Below, piece by piece: positions 52,783 to 61,471 of a DNA stretch of 64,000 bases (positions are counted from its first letter, which is position 1; each line of letters begins with the position of its first letter). The notes below the pieces were generated by a model, which saw only the letters and a program-made list of their open reading frames with translations, ran no database searches and had not been told where the DNA came from. The stretch is from assembly GCA_016744295.1 (NCBI GenBank), contig JADGEQ010000014.1, positions 1-64,000 of the forward strand. The letters run 5' to 3'. This DNA comes from Desulfobacteraceae bacterium (GTDB lineage Bacteria > Desulfobacterota > Desulfobacteria > Desulfobacterales > Desulfobacteraceae). Both the position numbers and the translations under genes were made by a program.

Positions 52783-52796
52783 AATCGGATTGGGAG

Positions 52797-53327
52797 TCAA
52801 TAAATCAGCATCATTGCTTTTTCATATTTGACATTGGGGTTGGTTGAAAAGAGGAGATCACTTGACGGTTCACAGGTAAGCCATGCACTGTCATGAAGTT
52901 CATTATCAAGCTGTAAAGGTCCCCAGCCGGCACATCCCAGGATAATCATAAACGATTCGGGCCCTTCTTGAACAGCGATGGCTTCTAAAATATCCCTGGA
53001 ATTGCTCAGATAAAGCCAATCTGTAACCCTTAGGCTTTCATTCCAGTTAAAAGGAGGTCCGTGGAGCACAAAGACACCACTTGGCTGCACAGGCCCCCCA
53101 AGATAGATATCCAGTTTATCCACGCTGGCATTGCAATCAATTTTTAAATCTTCAAACAATTCCCTGCCCGTGAGCAGGGGATGAACCTTATTTACAATAA
53201 ATCCCAGGGCGCCGGATTCATTATGTTCACACATACAGGTCACTGTCTGGTAGAAATTGGGATCTGGAAGTCCCGGCATTGCCAGGAGAAATTTGCCCTT
53301 CACGCTTTCAGAAAGTTCATCACTCAT
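52797..53327 (-). CDS. yqgE: YqgE/AlgH family protein
   Basis: A 176-residue protein of the UPF0301 family ([34 protein letters not shown], and later [21 protein letters not shown]). The family is widespread in Gram-negatives and the structure suggests a nucleic acid or ligand-binding role, but function is not settled. The start at 53327 has ggag in front; the frame extends 15 codons further upstream without a ribosome-binding site. Its stop touches the start of the dynamin-like gene. Confidence 0.92.
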   Translation of the reverse strand: [176 protein letters not shown]

Positions 53328-53445
53328 ACACCAACTCCGTAATTTAATCTTGACATTCCAATTCCTGTACACGTATATCAGTTAATTGAGTAATCTTAAA
53401 TATTTTTGATTGATTTGCAATACTTTTATTTTGTGAAAAGGTTTT

Positions 53446-53967
53446 ATGAACAAAATCCCGGAAAAACCAGATCAACTACATCCATTATCCCAGAACCGCT
53501 CCTCTTTTATCAAAGAGAAGCCCTTTTCAGGGCAAAAAGAATCTTTTGATAAAATTCTAGAACAATTTAACGCCCCCCTTGAAACAAAAGAGTCACTCCA
53601 AATTTCCCGGGAATTGCCGGAATTGGAAGGTGTATACAAAGCTGCAACCATCCACCAGCCGGATAAAGCCGAAGAACTTACCCAAAAGGTAAGCAGTTCT
53701 ATTGGTCTCTTGGAAACCTATGCGACCTGGCTGTCCGACCCAGACAAAACCTTGAAACAAGCCTATACCCTCCTTGAAGAACTGGCAGAACAAACCCGCC
53801 AGCTCAACCAGGAGATCAGTCAGGAACCAATCCAGCAACCAAACAAGAACTCCGACCAACCGCCTACAACTGACCAGGGCCTGCAACAAATCATAACCCA
53901 ACTAACCGCATTGGTTGAGGTTGAACAGATTAAAATCAACCGGGGAGATTACATAGATCTTCCCTAG
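53446..53967 (+). CDS. Hypothetical hydrophilic protein, coiled coil
   Basis: A 173-residue cytoplasmic protein rich in Gln, Glu and Pro, with a predicted helical core (TLKQAYTLLEELAEQTRQLNQEISQEP) and low-complexity linkers (PIQQPNKNSDQPPTTDQG). It starts with a good aaagg sequence. It has no signal peptide and no known motif. It stands alone between yqgE (divergent) and manC (convergent). Length and composition fit flagellar or secretion-associated regulatory proteins, but nothing supports a specific role. Confidence 0.65.
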   Translation: MNKIPEKPDQLHPLSQNRSSFIKEKPFSGQKESFDKILEQFNAPLETKESLQISRELPELEGVYKAATIHQPDKAEELTQKVSSSIGLLETYATWLSDPDKTLKQAYTLLEELAEQTRQLNQEISQEPIQQPNKNSDQPPTTDQGLQQIITQLTALVEVEQIKINRGDYIDLP

Positions 53968-53970
53968 AGC

Positions 53971-55398
53971 TTAGGGCTTATCTTCTTTCCTGCCGTAGAC
54001 ATCATCAAACCGAACAATATCATCTTCCCCCAGGTAAGAGCCGGACTGCACCTCAATCAATTCCAGGGGAATTGTTCCTGGATTTTCCAGTCGATGCACC
54101 ATGCCAAGGGAGATATAGGTAGATTCATTTTCCAGGAGCATAATTTCCTGGTCATCCCTTGTGACCATGGCCGTACCCGAGACAACGGTCCAGTGTTCCG
54201 CACGGTGGTAGTGTTTTTGTAAAGACAGCTTGGCCCCGGGCTTGACTGTAATTCGCTTCACCTGGTACCGAAGGGAGGCATCAATGGTCTCATAATTTCC
54301 CCAGGGTCGGTAAACCCTCCTGTGGGTGACAGACTCTTCTCTTTTCTTGGCTTTAAGCTGGAGAACAATCTTTTTAACATCCTGGACCCGGTCCCTGGGA
54401 GAGACCAGAATGGCATCACCTGTTTCAACAATAACAAATTTTTCAAGACCAACCGCTGCCACAAGCCGGCTTTCTGCATGGATATAGGAATCTTTGACAT
54501 CCTGGGTTAGGATATCCCCCTTTAGCACATTGCAGTCCTTATCCTTGTCACCGGTCTGCCACAGGGCATCAAAGGACCCCAAATCATTCCACCCGGCATC
54601 CAGGGATACCATAACCCCTTTGTCGGTTTTTTCCATGACAGCATAGTCAATTGAATCCGAGGCCACCTTTCCAAAAAGTTCCCTGTCAAGCCTAAGAAAA
54701 TCAAGATCCTGGGTTCCAGATTCAATCACCTGCCTGCACAGGGCGAGCATATCCGGGGCATGTTGTGCCAGCTGATCGATAATGGCAGAGGCCTTGAACA
54801 TAAACATGCCCGAATTCCAGCAATAATCATTTGACAAAACATAGTCACGGGCATGTTTTTCATCCGGCTTTTCAACAAAACATTCAATTTTACAGGCATA
54901 GGACAAGTCATTGATTTGCTGACCTTTTTTAATATATCCATACCCGGTTTCAGGGGATGCCGGAACAATTCCAAAGGTGATTAAAAAACCTTTTTCGGCA
55001 AAATCATTGCCCTGGGATATTTTTTCATGGAAGTGATTTAAATTTTCAATAACATGGTCTGCCGGCAGAACCAGCATGACAGGGTCCTCCCCTTTTTCAA
55101 GCAGCTTTATGGCAGCCAGAGCAATGGCAGGGGCGGTATTCCTCCCCATTGGCTCCAGAATAATGGAATGGGGTTCAATCTTGATCTCAAGCAATTGTTC
55201 GGCGGTCATAAACCGATGGGCCTCATTGCATACCACCACAGGGGCTGCCATCTCATCAACATTTTCAAGCCGCAAAAGCGTATTCTGCAGCATGGTATGT
55301 TCATTATATATATCAATCAATTGTTTGGGGTACAACGCTCGGGAAAGCGGCCATAGCCTCGTTCCTGAACCACCTGCCAGGATTACCGGAACAATCAT
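53971..55398 (-). CDS. manC: Mannose-1-phosphate guanylyltransferase / mannose-6-phosphate isomerase
   Basis: A bifunctional 475-residue enzyme. The N-terminal nucleotidyltransferase (residues 1-340) has the GGSGTRLWPLSR signature (9-20) and FVEKP near 173-177. The C-terminal part (360-475) is a cupin of the phosphomannose isomerase type II family (VKPGAKLSLQKHYHRAEHWTVVSG, metal-binding His/Glu). It makes GDP-mannose from mannose 1-phosphate and interconverts fructose 6-phosphate and mannose 6-phosphate. GDP-mannose feeds exopolysaccharide or O-antigen synthesis, consistent with the deacetylase and PEP-CTERM genes in the window. The start follows aaggag. Confidence 0.94.
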   Translation of the reverse strand: MIVPVILAGGSGTRLWPLSRALYPKQLIDIYNEHTMLQNTLLRLENVDEMAAPVVVCNEAHRFMTAEQLLEIKIEPHSIILEPMGRNTAPAIALAAIKLLEKGEDPVMLVLPADHVIENLNHFHEKISQGNDFAEKGFLITFGIVPASPETGYGYIKKGQQINDLSYACKIECFVEKPDEKHARDYVLSNDYCWNSGMFMFKASAIIDQLAQHAPDMLALCRQVIESGTQDLDFLRLDRELFGKVASDSIDYAVMEKTDKGVMVSLDAGWNDLGSFDALWQTGDKDKDCNVLKGDILTQDVKDSYIHAESRLVAAVGLEKFVIVETGDAILVSPRDRVQDVKKIVLQLKAKKREESVTHRRVYRPWGNYETIDASLRYQVKRITVKPGAKLSLQKHYHRAEHWTVVSGTAMVTRDDQEIMLLENESTYISLGMVHRLENPGTIPLELIEVQSGSYLGEDDIVRFDDVYGRKEDKP

Positions 55399-55511
55399 AA
55401 ATACTCCTTATAAAAAAATTGAGCAGTACTACCCTGCCTGTTATAAATCTGCTTAAATTTTATTTTTTAGACCTAGGTTAAATCAACATCGGGCTGTCCA
55501 AGCGAATTAAT

Positions 55512-56423
55512 TTATTTTTTAGCAACATACAGATTGATGTACAAGCCTTTCTCCACCCCATACCGATTAAATAAATCAAGGGAAAAACCGCATGAAGACA
55601 GCCAACCATTTACCTGCTCTTGCTCAAACCCCAGCCAGGACCCGCCAATGATCTCCTTGATATTTTCCTGTTCATGCTTTTCAAAATCTGCCAGCAAAAA
55701 CATCCCCCCGGGCTTGAGTACCCGAAAAACTTCATTTAATGACTTTTCAGGCTCAAAAATATGGTAAAGCACCATGCTCATGATCACGGTATCAACCTCC
55801 TGATCTTTCATGGGAAGATTTTCAAGCTCTCCCAAACGCAGCTCAATGGTCTTTGTGCCAGGCAATTTTATCCTGGCCTGCTCCAACATTTCCGGAGAAC
55901 TGTCTACACCGATGAGCATTTTTTTATTCTCAAGAAAAAGACTGCCCAACATTTCCCCGGTGCCGCAGCCAAGATCTGCCACCCGGTCGCAACCCAAAAG
56001 CATCTGCTTGAACACCTCATTTAAATCAAAGGTTCCCAGCACTTCCTTTTTCAAACGATCCCATTGGGGAGCAACCGTTCTAAAAAAACGCTTGGCTCTG
56101 TTTTTTCGGATGGTTATGCTTTGTTTTGCCTTTTGAAGATCCTGGGCACAGACGGTTTCTTTTTCAACCCTGGCACAGGCCAGGTTGATCAATGAAAGTG
56201 TATTTACGGTCTTGTCGGCTGAATAATAAATAAAACTGCCATCCTTGCGGGACATCAGCAAACCCGATTCCATCAGAATTTTCAAATGACGGGAAACCCC
56301 GGACTGAATCATGTCAACAATGGAAACAATCTCATTCACGTTGAGTTCATAATGGTTGAGAATATTCAATAACCGAAGCCGTGTGGGGTCAGAAAGTGCT
56401 TTAAACTGTTTTATAATTTCCAT
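55512..56423 (-). CDS. ArsR-type regulator fused to a methyltransferase
   Basis: A 303-residue fusion. Residues 1-90 are an ArsR winged helix (LSDPTRLRLLNILNHYELNVNEI, IQSGVSRHLKILMESGL). Residues 105-300 are a class I SAM methyltransferase, with motif I VADLGCGTGEMLGS near residue 148 and LGELENLPMKDQEVDTVIMSMVLYH around 195. ArsR-methyltransferase fusions form a known family and commonly handle arsenic or other small molecules; no cysteine metal-binding motif is visible in the HTH, so the inducer is not obvious. It is encoded next to the UPF0173 hydrolase, 36 bases away, on the same strand. Confidence 0.87.
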   Translation of the reverse strand: MEIIKQFKALSDPTRLRLLNILNHYELNVNEIVSIVDMIQSGVSRHLKILMESGLLMSRKDGSFIYYSADKTVNTLSLINLACARVEKETVCAQDLQKAKQSITIRKNRAKRFFRTVAPQWDRLKKEVLGTFDLNEVFKQMLLGCDRVADLGCGTGEMLGSLFLENKKMLIGVDSSPEMLEQARIKLPGTKTIELRLGELENLPMKDQEVDTVIMSMVLYHIFEPEKSLNEVFRVLKPGGMFLLADFEKHEQENIKEIIGGSWLGFEQEQVNGWLSSCGFSLDLFNRYGVEKGLYINLYVAKK

Positions 56424-56458
56424 GTAATAATAATATCAACCTGTGGGTAAACAAATAT

Positions 56459-57136
56459 TTATAAGGTAATTTCCTGGCCATAGGCCAATACTTGACAGGA
56501 ACCTCCCTGCTGTTCCACCTTTTGCTTGAAGAGTGCAGGATCAGTTTCAATCACGGGAAATGTATTGTAATGAATGGGGATAACCATATCCGGCTTAACA
56601 AACTCACAGGCTTTTACGGCATCCTCTATGCCCATGGTAAAATTATCGCCAATGGGTGCCAACATTAAATTCACCCTATTCATCTCACCAATGAGTTTCA
56701 AATCAGAGAAAAGGCCGGTATCTCCCATGTGATAAATGATCCGATTTTGAATATAAAGAAGGATACCCGTTGCAGATCCGTGGCATTCACTATCAGGGGT
56801 TGTAGACCCATGCAGCGCCTGGGTCAGCTTCACCCGTCCAAAGCCAAATTCATGGGAACCTCCAATGTGCATATTATGGGCACGAACCCCCTTGGAGACA
56901 ATATAATTGGCCAGTTCATTCTCACAAATACACAGTGAATTACAACGGGTTGCGATACTCAGTGTATCTCCCAAGTGATCGCCGTGACCATGGGTTAACA
57001 AGATAAAATCCGCTTCCACATCCGCCGCCTTCACAGGGGAGGTGGGATTACCATCCAAAAACGGATCAATGAGAATACGTTGCCCATCATCTGTTGTGAT
57101 TTGAAAAGCAGAATGGGAAAAGTATCTTAATTTCAT
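56459..57136 (-). CDS. UPF0173 metal-dependent hydrolase
   Basis: A 225-residue metallo-beta-lactamase-fold protein with the metal motif THGHGDHLGD (about 48-57) and further His/Asp at GDTG and PIHYN. The UPF0173 family includes YtkL and is of uncertain biochemical role, perhaps hydrolysing esters or phosphoesters. The ATG follows aaggagg. The upstream region is shared with the divergent peroxiredoxin gene, so coregulation under stress is possible. Confidence 0.88.
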   Translation of the reverse strand: MKLRYFSHSAFQITTDDGQRILIDPFLDGNPTSPVKAADVEADFILLTHGHGDHLGDTLSIATRCNSLCICENELANYIVSKGVRAHNMHIGGSHEFGFGRVKLTQALHGSTTPDSECHGSATGILLYIQNRIIYHMGDTGLFSDLKLIGEMNRVNLMLAPIGDNFTMGIEDAVKACEFVKPDMVIPIHYNTFPVIETDPALFKQKVEQQGGSCQVLAYGQEITL

Positions 57137-57467
57137 GATGGGCCTCCTTGTATAGTTGTTTTCTTTCTTTTATCACAACCACATGAAATCTCAACCCGAA
57201 CACTATTGTCTCAATTCTTCTTTGTCTCCCATGATTGTCTCAAGTCGTCGATACGCATATGTCTCGGCGCTTCTTCGCCCCAAAGGGCATCCGAGGGAAA
57301 GCCCTTAAATATAACCTTTTAAATTCAGTGCATTAAAATATAATTCTGTATTTTTCTTCCCTGGCATACCTCTTGAAAATGATATGCCCACAATAGGTTG
57401 ATAAATGATAGGCCCATAGCAGAACAATGAGTTTAAACATAACAATATACCCTATAAGGAGAATATC
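57137..57467. promoter_or_regulatory. Divergent promoter region between hydrolase and peroxiredoxin
   Basis: About 330 bases without a gene. Three direct copies of ttgtctc (57206, 57222, 57235), two in the longer form attgtctcaa, lie 70-110 bases upstream of the hydrolase start. The rest is AT-rich. A taaggag precedes the peroxiredoxin ATG. No promoter can be called with confidence. Confidence 0.4.
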
Positions 57468-58049
57468 ATGAGCGTATTGGTTGGAAAAGATGCACCTGAT
57501 TTTACAGCAACCGCCGTTGAAAAGGACCAGATCATCGGAGAATTCACCCTGTCCCAGTTCAAAGGACAATATGTGGTGCTCTTTTTCTATCCCCTGGATT
57601 TTACCTTTGTTTGCCCCACAGAACTCCATGCTTTCAGTGACAAGCTGGATGAATTTGAGAAAAGAGATGTAAAGGTTATCGGTGTGAGTATTGATTCTCA
57701 TTTTTCCCACCTGGCATGGCTGAAGACACCAAAAGCCAAGGGGGGAATCCAGGGGGTTGCCTATCCCATTGTTTCAGATCTGAACAAAACCATTTCCCGG
57801 GATTATGATGTTCTGGTCGAGGGTGCCGGCATTGCCTACCGTGGACTTTTCCTTCTGGACAAAGAGCATGTGGTCCGCCACCAGGTGGTAAATGATCTGC
57901 CCCTTGGAAGAAATGTGTCAGAAACCCTACGAATGGTGGATGCCCTGCAATTTACTGAAAAATATGGTGAAGTCTGCCCGGCCAACTGGAACCAGGGTGA
58001 CAAATCAATGAAACCCAGCCAGGATGGATTGGAAGCATTTTTCAAATAA
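57468..58049 (+). CDS. 2-Cys peroxiredoxin (AhpC/Prx1 type)
   Basis: A 193-residue thiol peroxidase. The peroxidatic cysteine is C49 in DFTFVCPTEL and the resolving cysteine C170 in GEVCPANW near the C-terminus, as in typical 2-Cys Prx. It reduces hydrogen peroxide and organic peroxides, important for an anaerobe exposed to oxygen. The C-terminal helix after Cr (GDKSMKPSQDGLEAFF) is the usual extension of the sensitive form. It starts behind a strong aaggag and ends with a terminator at 58102. Confidence 0.96.
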   Translation: MSVLVGKDAPDFTATAVEKDQIIGEFTLSQFKGQYVVLFFYPLDFTFVCPTELHAFSDKLDEFEKRDVKVIGVSIDSHFSHLAWLKTPKAKGGIQGVAYPIVSDLNKTISRDYDVLVEGAGIAYRGLFLLDKEHVVRHQVVNDLPLGRNVSETLRMVDALQFTEKYGEVCPANWNQGDKSMKPSQDGLEAFFK

Positions 58050-58101
58050 TTGGTCAACAGTATCCACGCTAAAATGTTTTTTTGCCGGGTGCTAAAATTA
58101 A

Positions 58102-58134
58102 GGGGGCCAGGAATAGATTACCCTGGTCCCTTTT
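58102..58134 (+). terminator. Rho-independent terminator after peroxiredoxin gene
   Basis: A 9-pair stem (ggggccagg with cctggtccc, one G-U pair) and loop gaatagatta, followed by TTTT, about 50 bases after the stop. Confidence 0.8.
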
Positions 58135-58179
58135 CAAATTGATTGATTGGTTTTTTATATTTTTATAGCTCCTGTTCAA

Positions 58180-58572
58180 TTATTTTACGGACAATACCGG
58201 GCATACCGCCTGGAGAATAACAGCCTGGGCAGTGGACCCGAAAAGAAGCTTTCCCACTTTGGACCTACTTTTAACCCCGATAATAATTTCGTCAACACCC
58301 TTTTCGTTGGCAAAATTAACAATATCATCTCCGGCGTCAAGACCCCTTACCAGAAGATGGGTTTTGCAGGCAACGCCGTTTTCATCAAAATATTGTTTCA
58401 CTTTTTCCAGATTTTCCTCCGCCTCTTTTACCTTCAGCTGCTCAGCCTTGCTTCCTCCGATCATTGAGGTCACAATCAGCACCTCACCCTTAAAAGCCTT
58501 TGCATGTTCCAGGGCAATTTTCAGTAATTCCTTCCCTAAATTTACGCCCTTATATCCGACCAGAATTTTCAT
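58180..58572 (-). CDS. Universal stress protein (UspA family)
   Basis: A 130-residue Usp domain. The start MKILVGYKG and the ATP-binding G-x2-G-x9-G-S/T loop (IIGVKSRSKVGKLLFGSTAQAVI) mark an ATP-binding-type member. These proteins accumulate under stress and bind nucleotides. I start at the ATG at 58572, six bases after gaggg; two in-frame starts lie just upstream, one overlapping the ribosome-binding site. It is convergent with the peroxiredoxin gene. Confidence 0.9.
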   Translation of the reverse strand: MKILVGYKGVNLGKELLKIALEHAKAFKGEVLIVTSMIGGSKAEQLKVKEAEENLEKVKQYFDENGVACKTHLLVRGLDAGDDIVNFANEKGVDEIIIGVKSRSKVGKLLFGSTAQAVILQAVCPVLSVK

Positions 58573-58825
58573 TTTCATCCCTCTTTTCAATATTAATTGA
58601 TACACGCTTGAAATTCGAACAGACTTTCTGATACATAAAAGATTTAATCGCCATTCACAAGAAAAAAAAACGTCCCCTACAAACTACACAATTTGTACAC
58701 CGATAAAAACAGTTACCAGGAAAAGGATAACGCAATTTTTCCAAAAGAAAAAAAGATCATTGAAAAAAAAGGGCATTGGGTGATAAAAGGAGGTAAACCT
58801 TTGCAACTCTTCTGGAGGACAATAC

Positions 58826-61111
58826 ATGAACCGCCCACGTCTAAAAACTTCGATCATCTTTTTTCTTTTTATTTTCCTCATGGGGGGATGTTCCTCGGAT
58901 CAACAAAAAACGGATACCTTCATCAAGGAAGCAAATCTCTACTTTGAAAACCAGGAATATGATAAGGCCAAGATACAGCTCAAAAATGCGATAAAAATAG
59001 ATCCTACGTCAATCCCGGCCTATCGGCTTCTGGCCCAGATCAATTTGAAACAGGAAAATGCCCGGGAGGCTTTTTCCTCCCTTTTAAAACTAGAACAGTT
59101 GGAGCCGGATAACCTTGAGACCAAAATTCAACTGGCCTCCTTTTACCTGCTTGCAAAAGAAACCATCGAAGCTGAAAAAAGAATTGAGGCAGTGCTTGCA
59201 AAAGATCCGGATAATATCAAAGCCCTCTACCTTCACGCCGGAGTCCTTGGTAGGAAAAATGAAAATATTGAACAAATCAAACAAGTCTATGGAAAAATTC
59301 TGGAACTTGATCCCAAACAATCAAAGGCCATTCTGGTTATAGCAAGGATTTATCAGGCCCAGGGGGATTTTAACAACGCTGAAAAAAATCTCAAAAAAGC
59401 GGTTCAAGTTGATCCGGACAACATCAATTTATACAAAGCATTGTTTGGATTTTATCTGTCCCAAAAAGAGTTTGATGCTGCAGAGGATGTGCTCCATAGC
59501 CTTGTCCGTCAAAGGCCGGGTGCCTTTGAACCCCAGGTTATGCTAGCTAATTATTATGGGGCACAGCAGGATAATATAAAAGCTGAAGCTGCATTTTTAA
59601 AAGCTGTTGAGCTTGCCCCTGAAAATATCACTCCCCATATGCTGATTGCAAGATTCTATAATTCAATTGAACAACCCCAGAAAGCTGAAAAATTTATTAA
59701 AAAAGCGTTAAAAATAGATCCCGAACATGTGGGTATAAAAACAGCTTATGCAGATTTCCATTTTGTTAATAAAAATATTGAACAAGCAAAAAAACTAACC
59801 TATGAAATTCTGGCCGACCGGCCGGATTATATTCCTGCTAAACTGCTGAAGGGAAAACTTTTTGCCCATGAAAAAAAATTAGATGAAGCCATTATAATTT
59901 TCCAGGCCCTGATCAAAGAGGAGCCAGAGTCGCCCCTGTATAATTTTTTTCTGGGATCTGCTCTCCTTGAAACAGGCAAATCACAACAGGCATTGCCCTA
60001 TTTTAACAAAACCCTGGAAAAAAATCCCAGACATTTTAAAGCCAGACTTGTGGTAGCAGACCTTCACTATCGGAAAAAAGATTATTTTCTTGCCGAGGCT
60101 GAGGTAAAAAAAGCCCTTGAAATACAGCCCCAAAATTACAATGCCCTTCTTTTACGGGGGAATATCCATGGGGCACAAAAAGAGTATGATGCAGCACAAA
60201 TTATTTTCAAAGATCTTATCCAGATGGATCCTGAAAATCCAGCAGCCCATTTCAAGCTGGGAAGTATCAACATGGTTAAGAAAAATCCGGTCGCAGCCCT
60301 GGAAAACCTTGAAACAGCCCTGGCGATAAATCCCAACCTCATGGATGTATTCACCAATATTATCAGCCTGCACGCTTCGGGCAAAAATTTCAAGGCTGCC
60401 CTTGAAAAATGTGACGCCCACCTGCTAAAGGTCAAAGACAACCTTATTGTCACCTCAATCATATTAAACCTAAAGGGAAATCTTTTACTGGCAACAAAAA
60501 ACGTGGGATCTGCAAAAAAAACCTTAATGCTCTCCATTGAAAAAAACCCCAAATTTATTCAACCCTATCTTACCCTGACAAAAATATACAATTCTGAAAA
60601 AAATGAAGAAAAAGAGATGCAAACATATAAAGATCTCATTAAACACAGGCCGGACCAGGCCGGACCCCATAGTTTTATAGGCACACTTTACGAAAAAAAA
60701 GGTGAACACGCCCTGGCAGAAGACCATTATAAAAAAGCCCTGGCCATAAACCCTGAATATATCCCGGCCATGAACAATCTGGCATTTCTCTATGCCCAGC
60801 AGGACAGAGAGCTGAACACTGCACTTGAACTGGCCCGGAAGAGCAAGGAAATGGCAGGGGAAGTTCCTGCTATCATGGATACCCTGGGTTGGGTCTATTA
60901 TAAAAAGCAATTGTATGACAGTGCCCTGTCAGAGTTTGAAAACTGCCTTGAAAAAAATCCGAACAATCCAGTTTTTCATTATCATCTCGGGCTTGCCTAT
61001 AATAAAAAAATGGACTATGCAAACGCTGAAAAATCCTTAAAAAAAGCGTTGGAACTCCAAAACAACTTTGACGGATCTGATGACGCCAGAAAAATTCTTG
61101 AACAGATGTGA
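58826..61111 (+). CDS. TPR-repeat lipoprotein, PrsT-like
   Basis: A 761-residue lipoprotein (L-M-G-G-C22, lipobox slightly unusual) whose mature part is some 20 tetratricopeptide repeats from residue 27 to the end. The first repeats (EANLYFENQEYDKAKIQLKNAIKIDP) and the regular PEN...A pattern resemble PrsT, the TPR lipoprotein of PEP-CTERM/exopolysaccharide gene sets, though it is shorter than typical (about 900). Such proteins organise export or polysaccharide assembly at the outer membrane. Two PEP-CTERM proteins and manC in the window make this plausible. The start follows ggagg. No exosortase or polysaccharide genes lie alongside, so a generic TPR lipoprotein remains possible. Confidence 0.75.
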   Translation: MNRPRLKTSIIFFLFIFLMGGCSSDQQKTDTFIKEANLYFENQEYDKAKIQLKNAIKIDPTSIPAYRLLAQINLKQENAREAFSSLLKLEQLEPDNLETKIQLASFYLLAKETIEAEKRIEAVLAKDPDNIKALYLHAGVLGRKNENIEQIKQVYGKILELDPKQSKAILVIARIYQAQGDFNNAEKNLKKAVQVDPDNINLYKALFGFYLSQKEFDAAEDVLHSLVRQRPGAFEPQVMLANYYGAQQDNIKAEAAFLKAVELAPENITPHMLIARFYNSIEQPQKAEKFIKKALKIDPEHVGIKTAYADFHFVNKNIEQAKKLTYEILADRPDYIPAKLLKGKLFAHEKKLDEAIIIFQALIKEEPESPLYNFFLGSALLETGKSQQALPYFNKTLEKNPRHFKARLVVADLHYRKKDYFLAEAEVKKALEIQPQNYNALLLRGNIHGAQKEYDAAQIIFKDLIQMDPENPAAHFKLGSINMVKKNPVAALENLETALAINPNLMDVFTNIISLHASGKNFKAALEKCDAHLLKVKDNLIVTSIILNLKGNLLLATKNVGSAKKTLMLSIEKNPKFIQPYLTLTKIYNSEKNEEKEMQTYKDLIKHRPDQAGPHSFIGTLYEKKGEHALAEDHYKKALAINPEYIPAMNNLAFLYAQQDRELNTALELARKSKEMAGEVPAIMDTLGWVYYKKQLYDSALSEFENCLEKNPNNPVFHYHLGLAYNKKMDYANAEKSLKKALELQNNFDGSDDARKILEQM

Positions 61112-61471
61112 TACGACGCTAACGCCCCTTCCGTTCCATCTAATGAGGAGAGTGCAAAGGAATTGTCATTATAGGATTTTTAAGCATAAGAAGCCGCAAA
61201 TGGATAACGATGCTTAACTGTGGATTTTATAATTAATTGTCCATGACCACAAAATCTGGTGTTGAGATTTGATTCAAAAAACAGAGAACTATGTATACTT
61301 ATTGTCGACGCTGAATTCCTGGCACCCCGTTTATGCCAAAGCAATTTGCCTTTTATTAAGGGGCCTTGGGCTATAATAGTAGACAAATTGAACACCCACA
61401 AACCATTTTTAACGACCAGCTGAACAGCTCGCAGTATTGCGGCTGCAAGAGCGCCGGGTTGGGCTTTTATT
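61112..61471. other. Intergenic region, no gene seen
   Basis: About 360 bases. A 73-codon frame on the reverse strand (61180-61401) has no ribosome-binding site or recognisable content. The right end (61430-61465) is GC-rich and could be the end of an insertion element. No promoter or terminator can be called. Confidence 0.4.

Noticed and set aside
61180..61401. 73-codon reverse frame after the TPR gene
   Set aside because: No ribosome-binding site and no recognisable content; likely chance or element debris.
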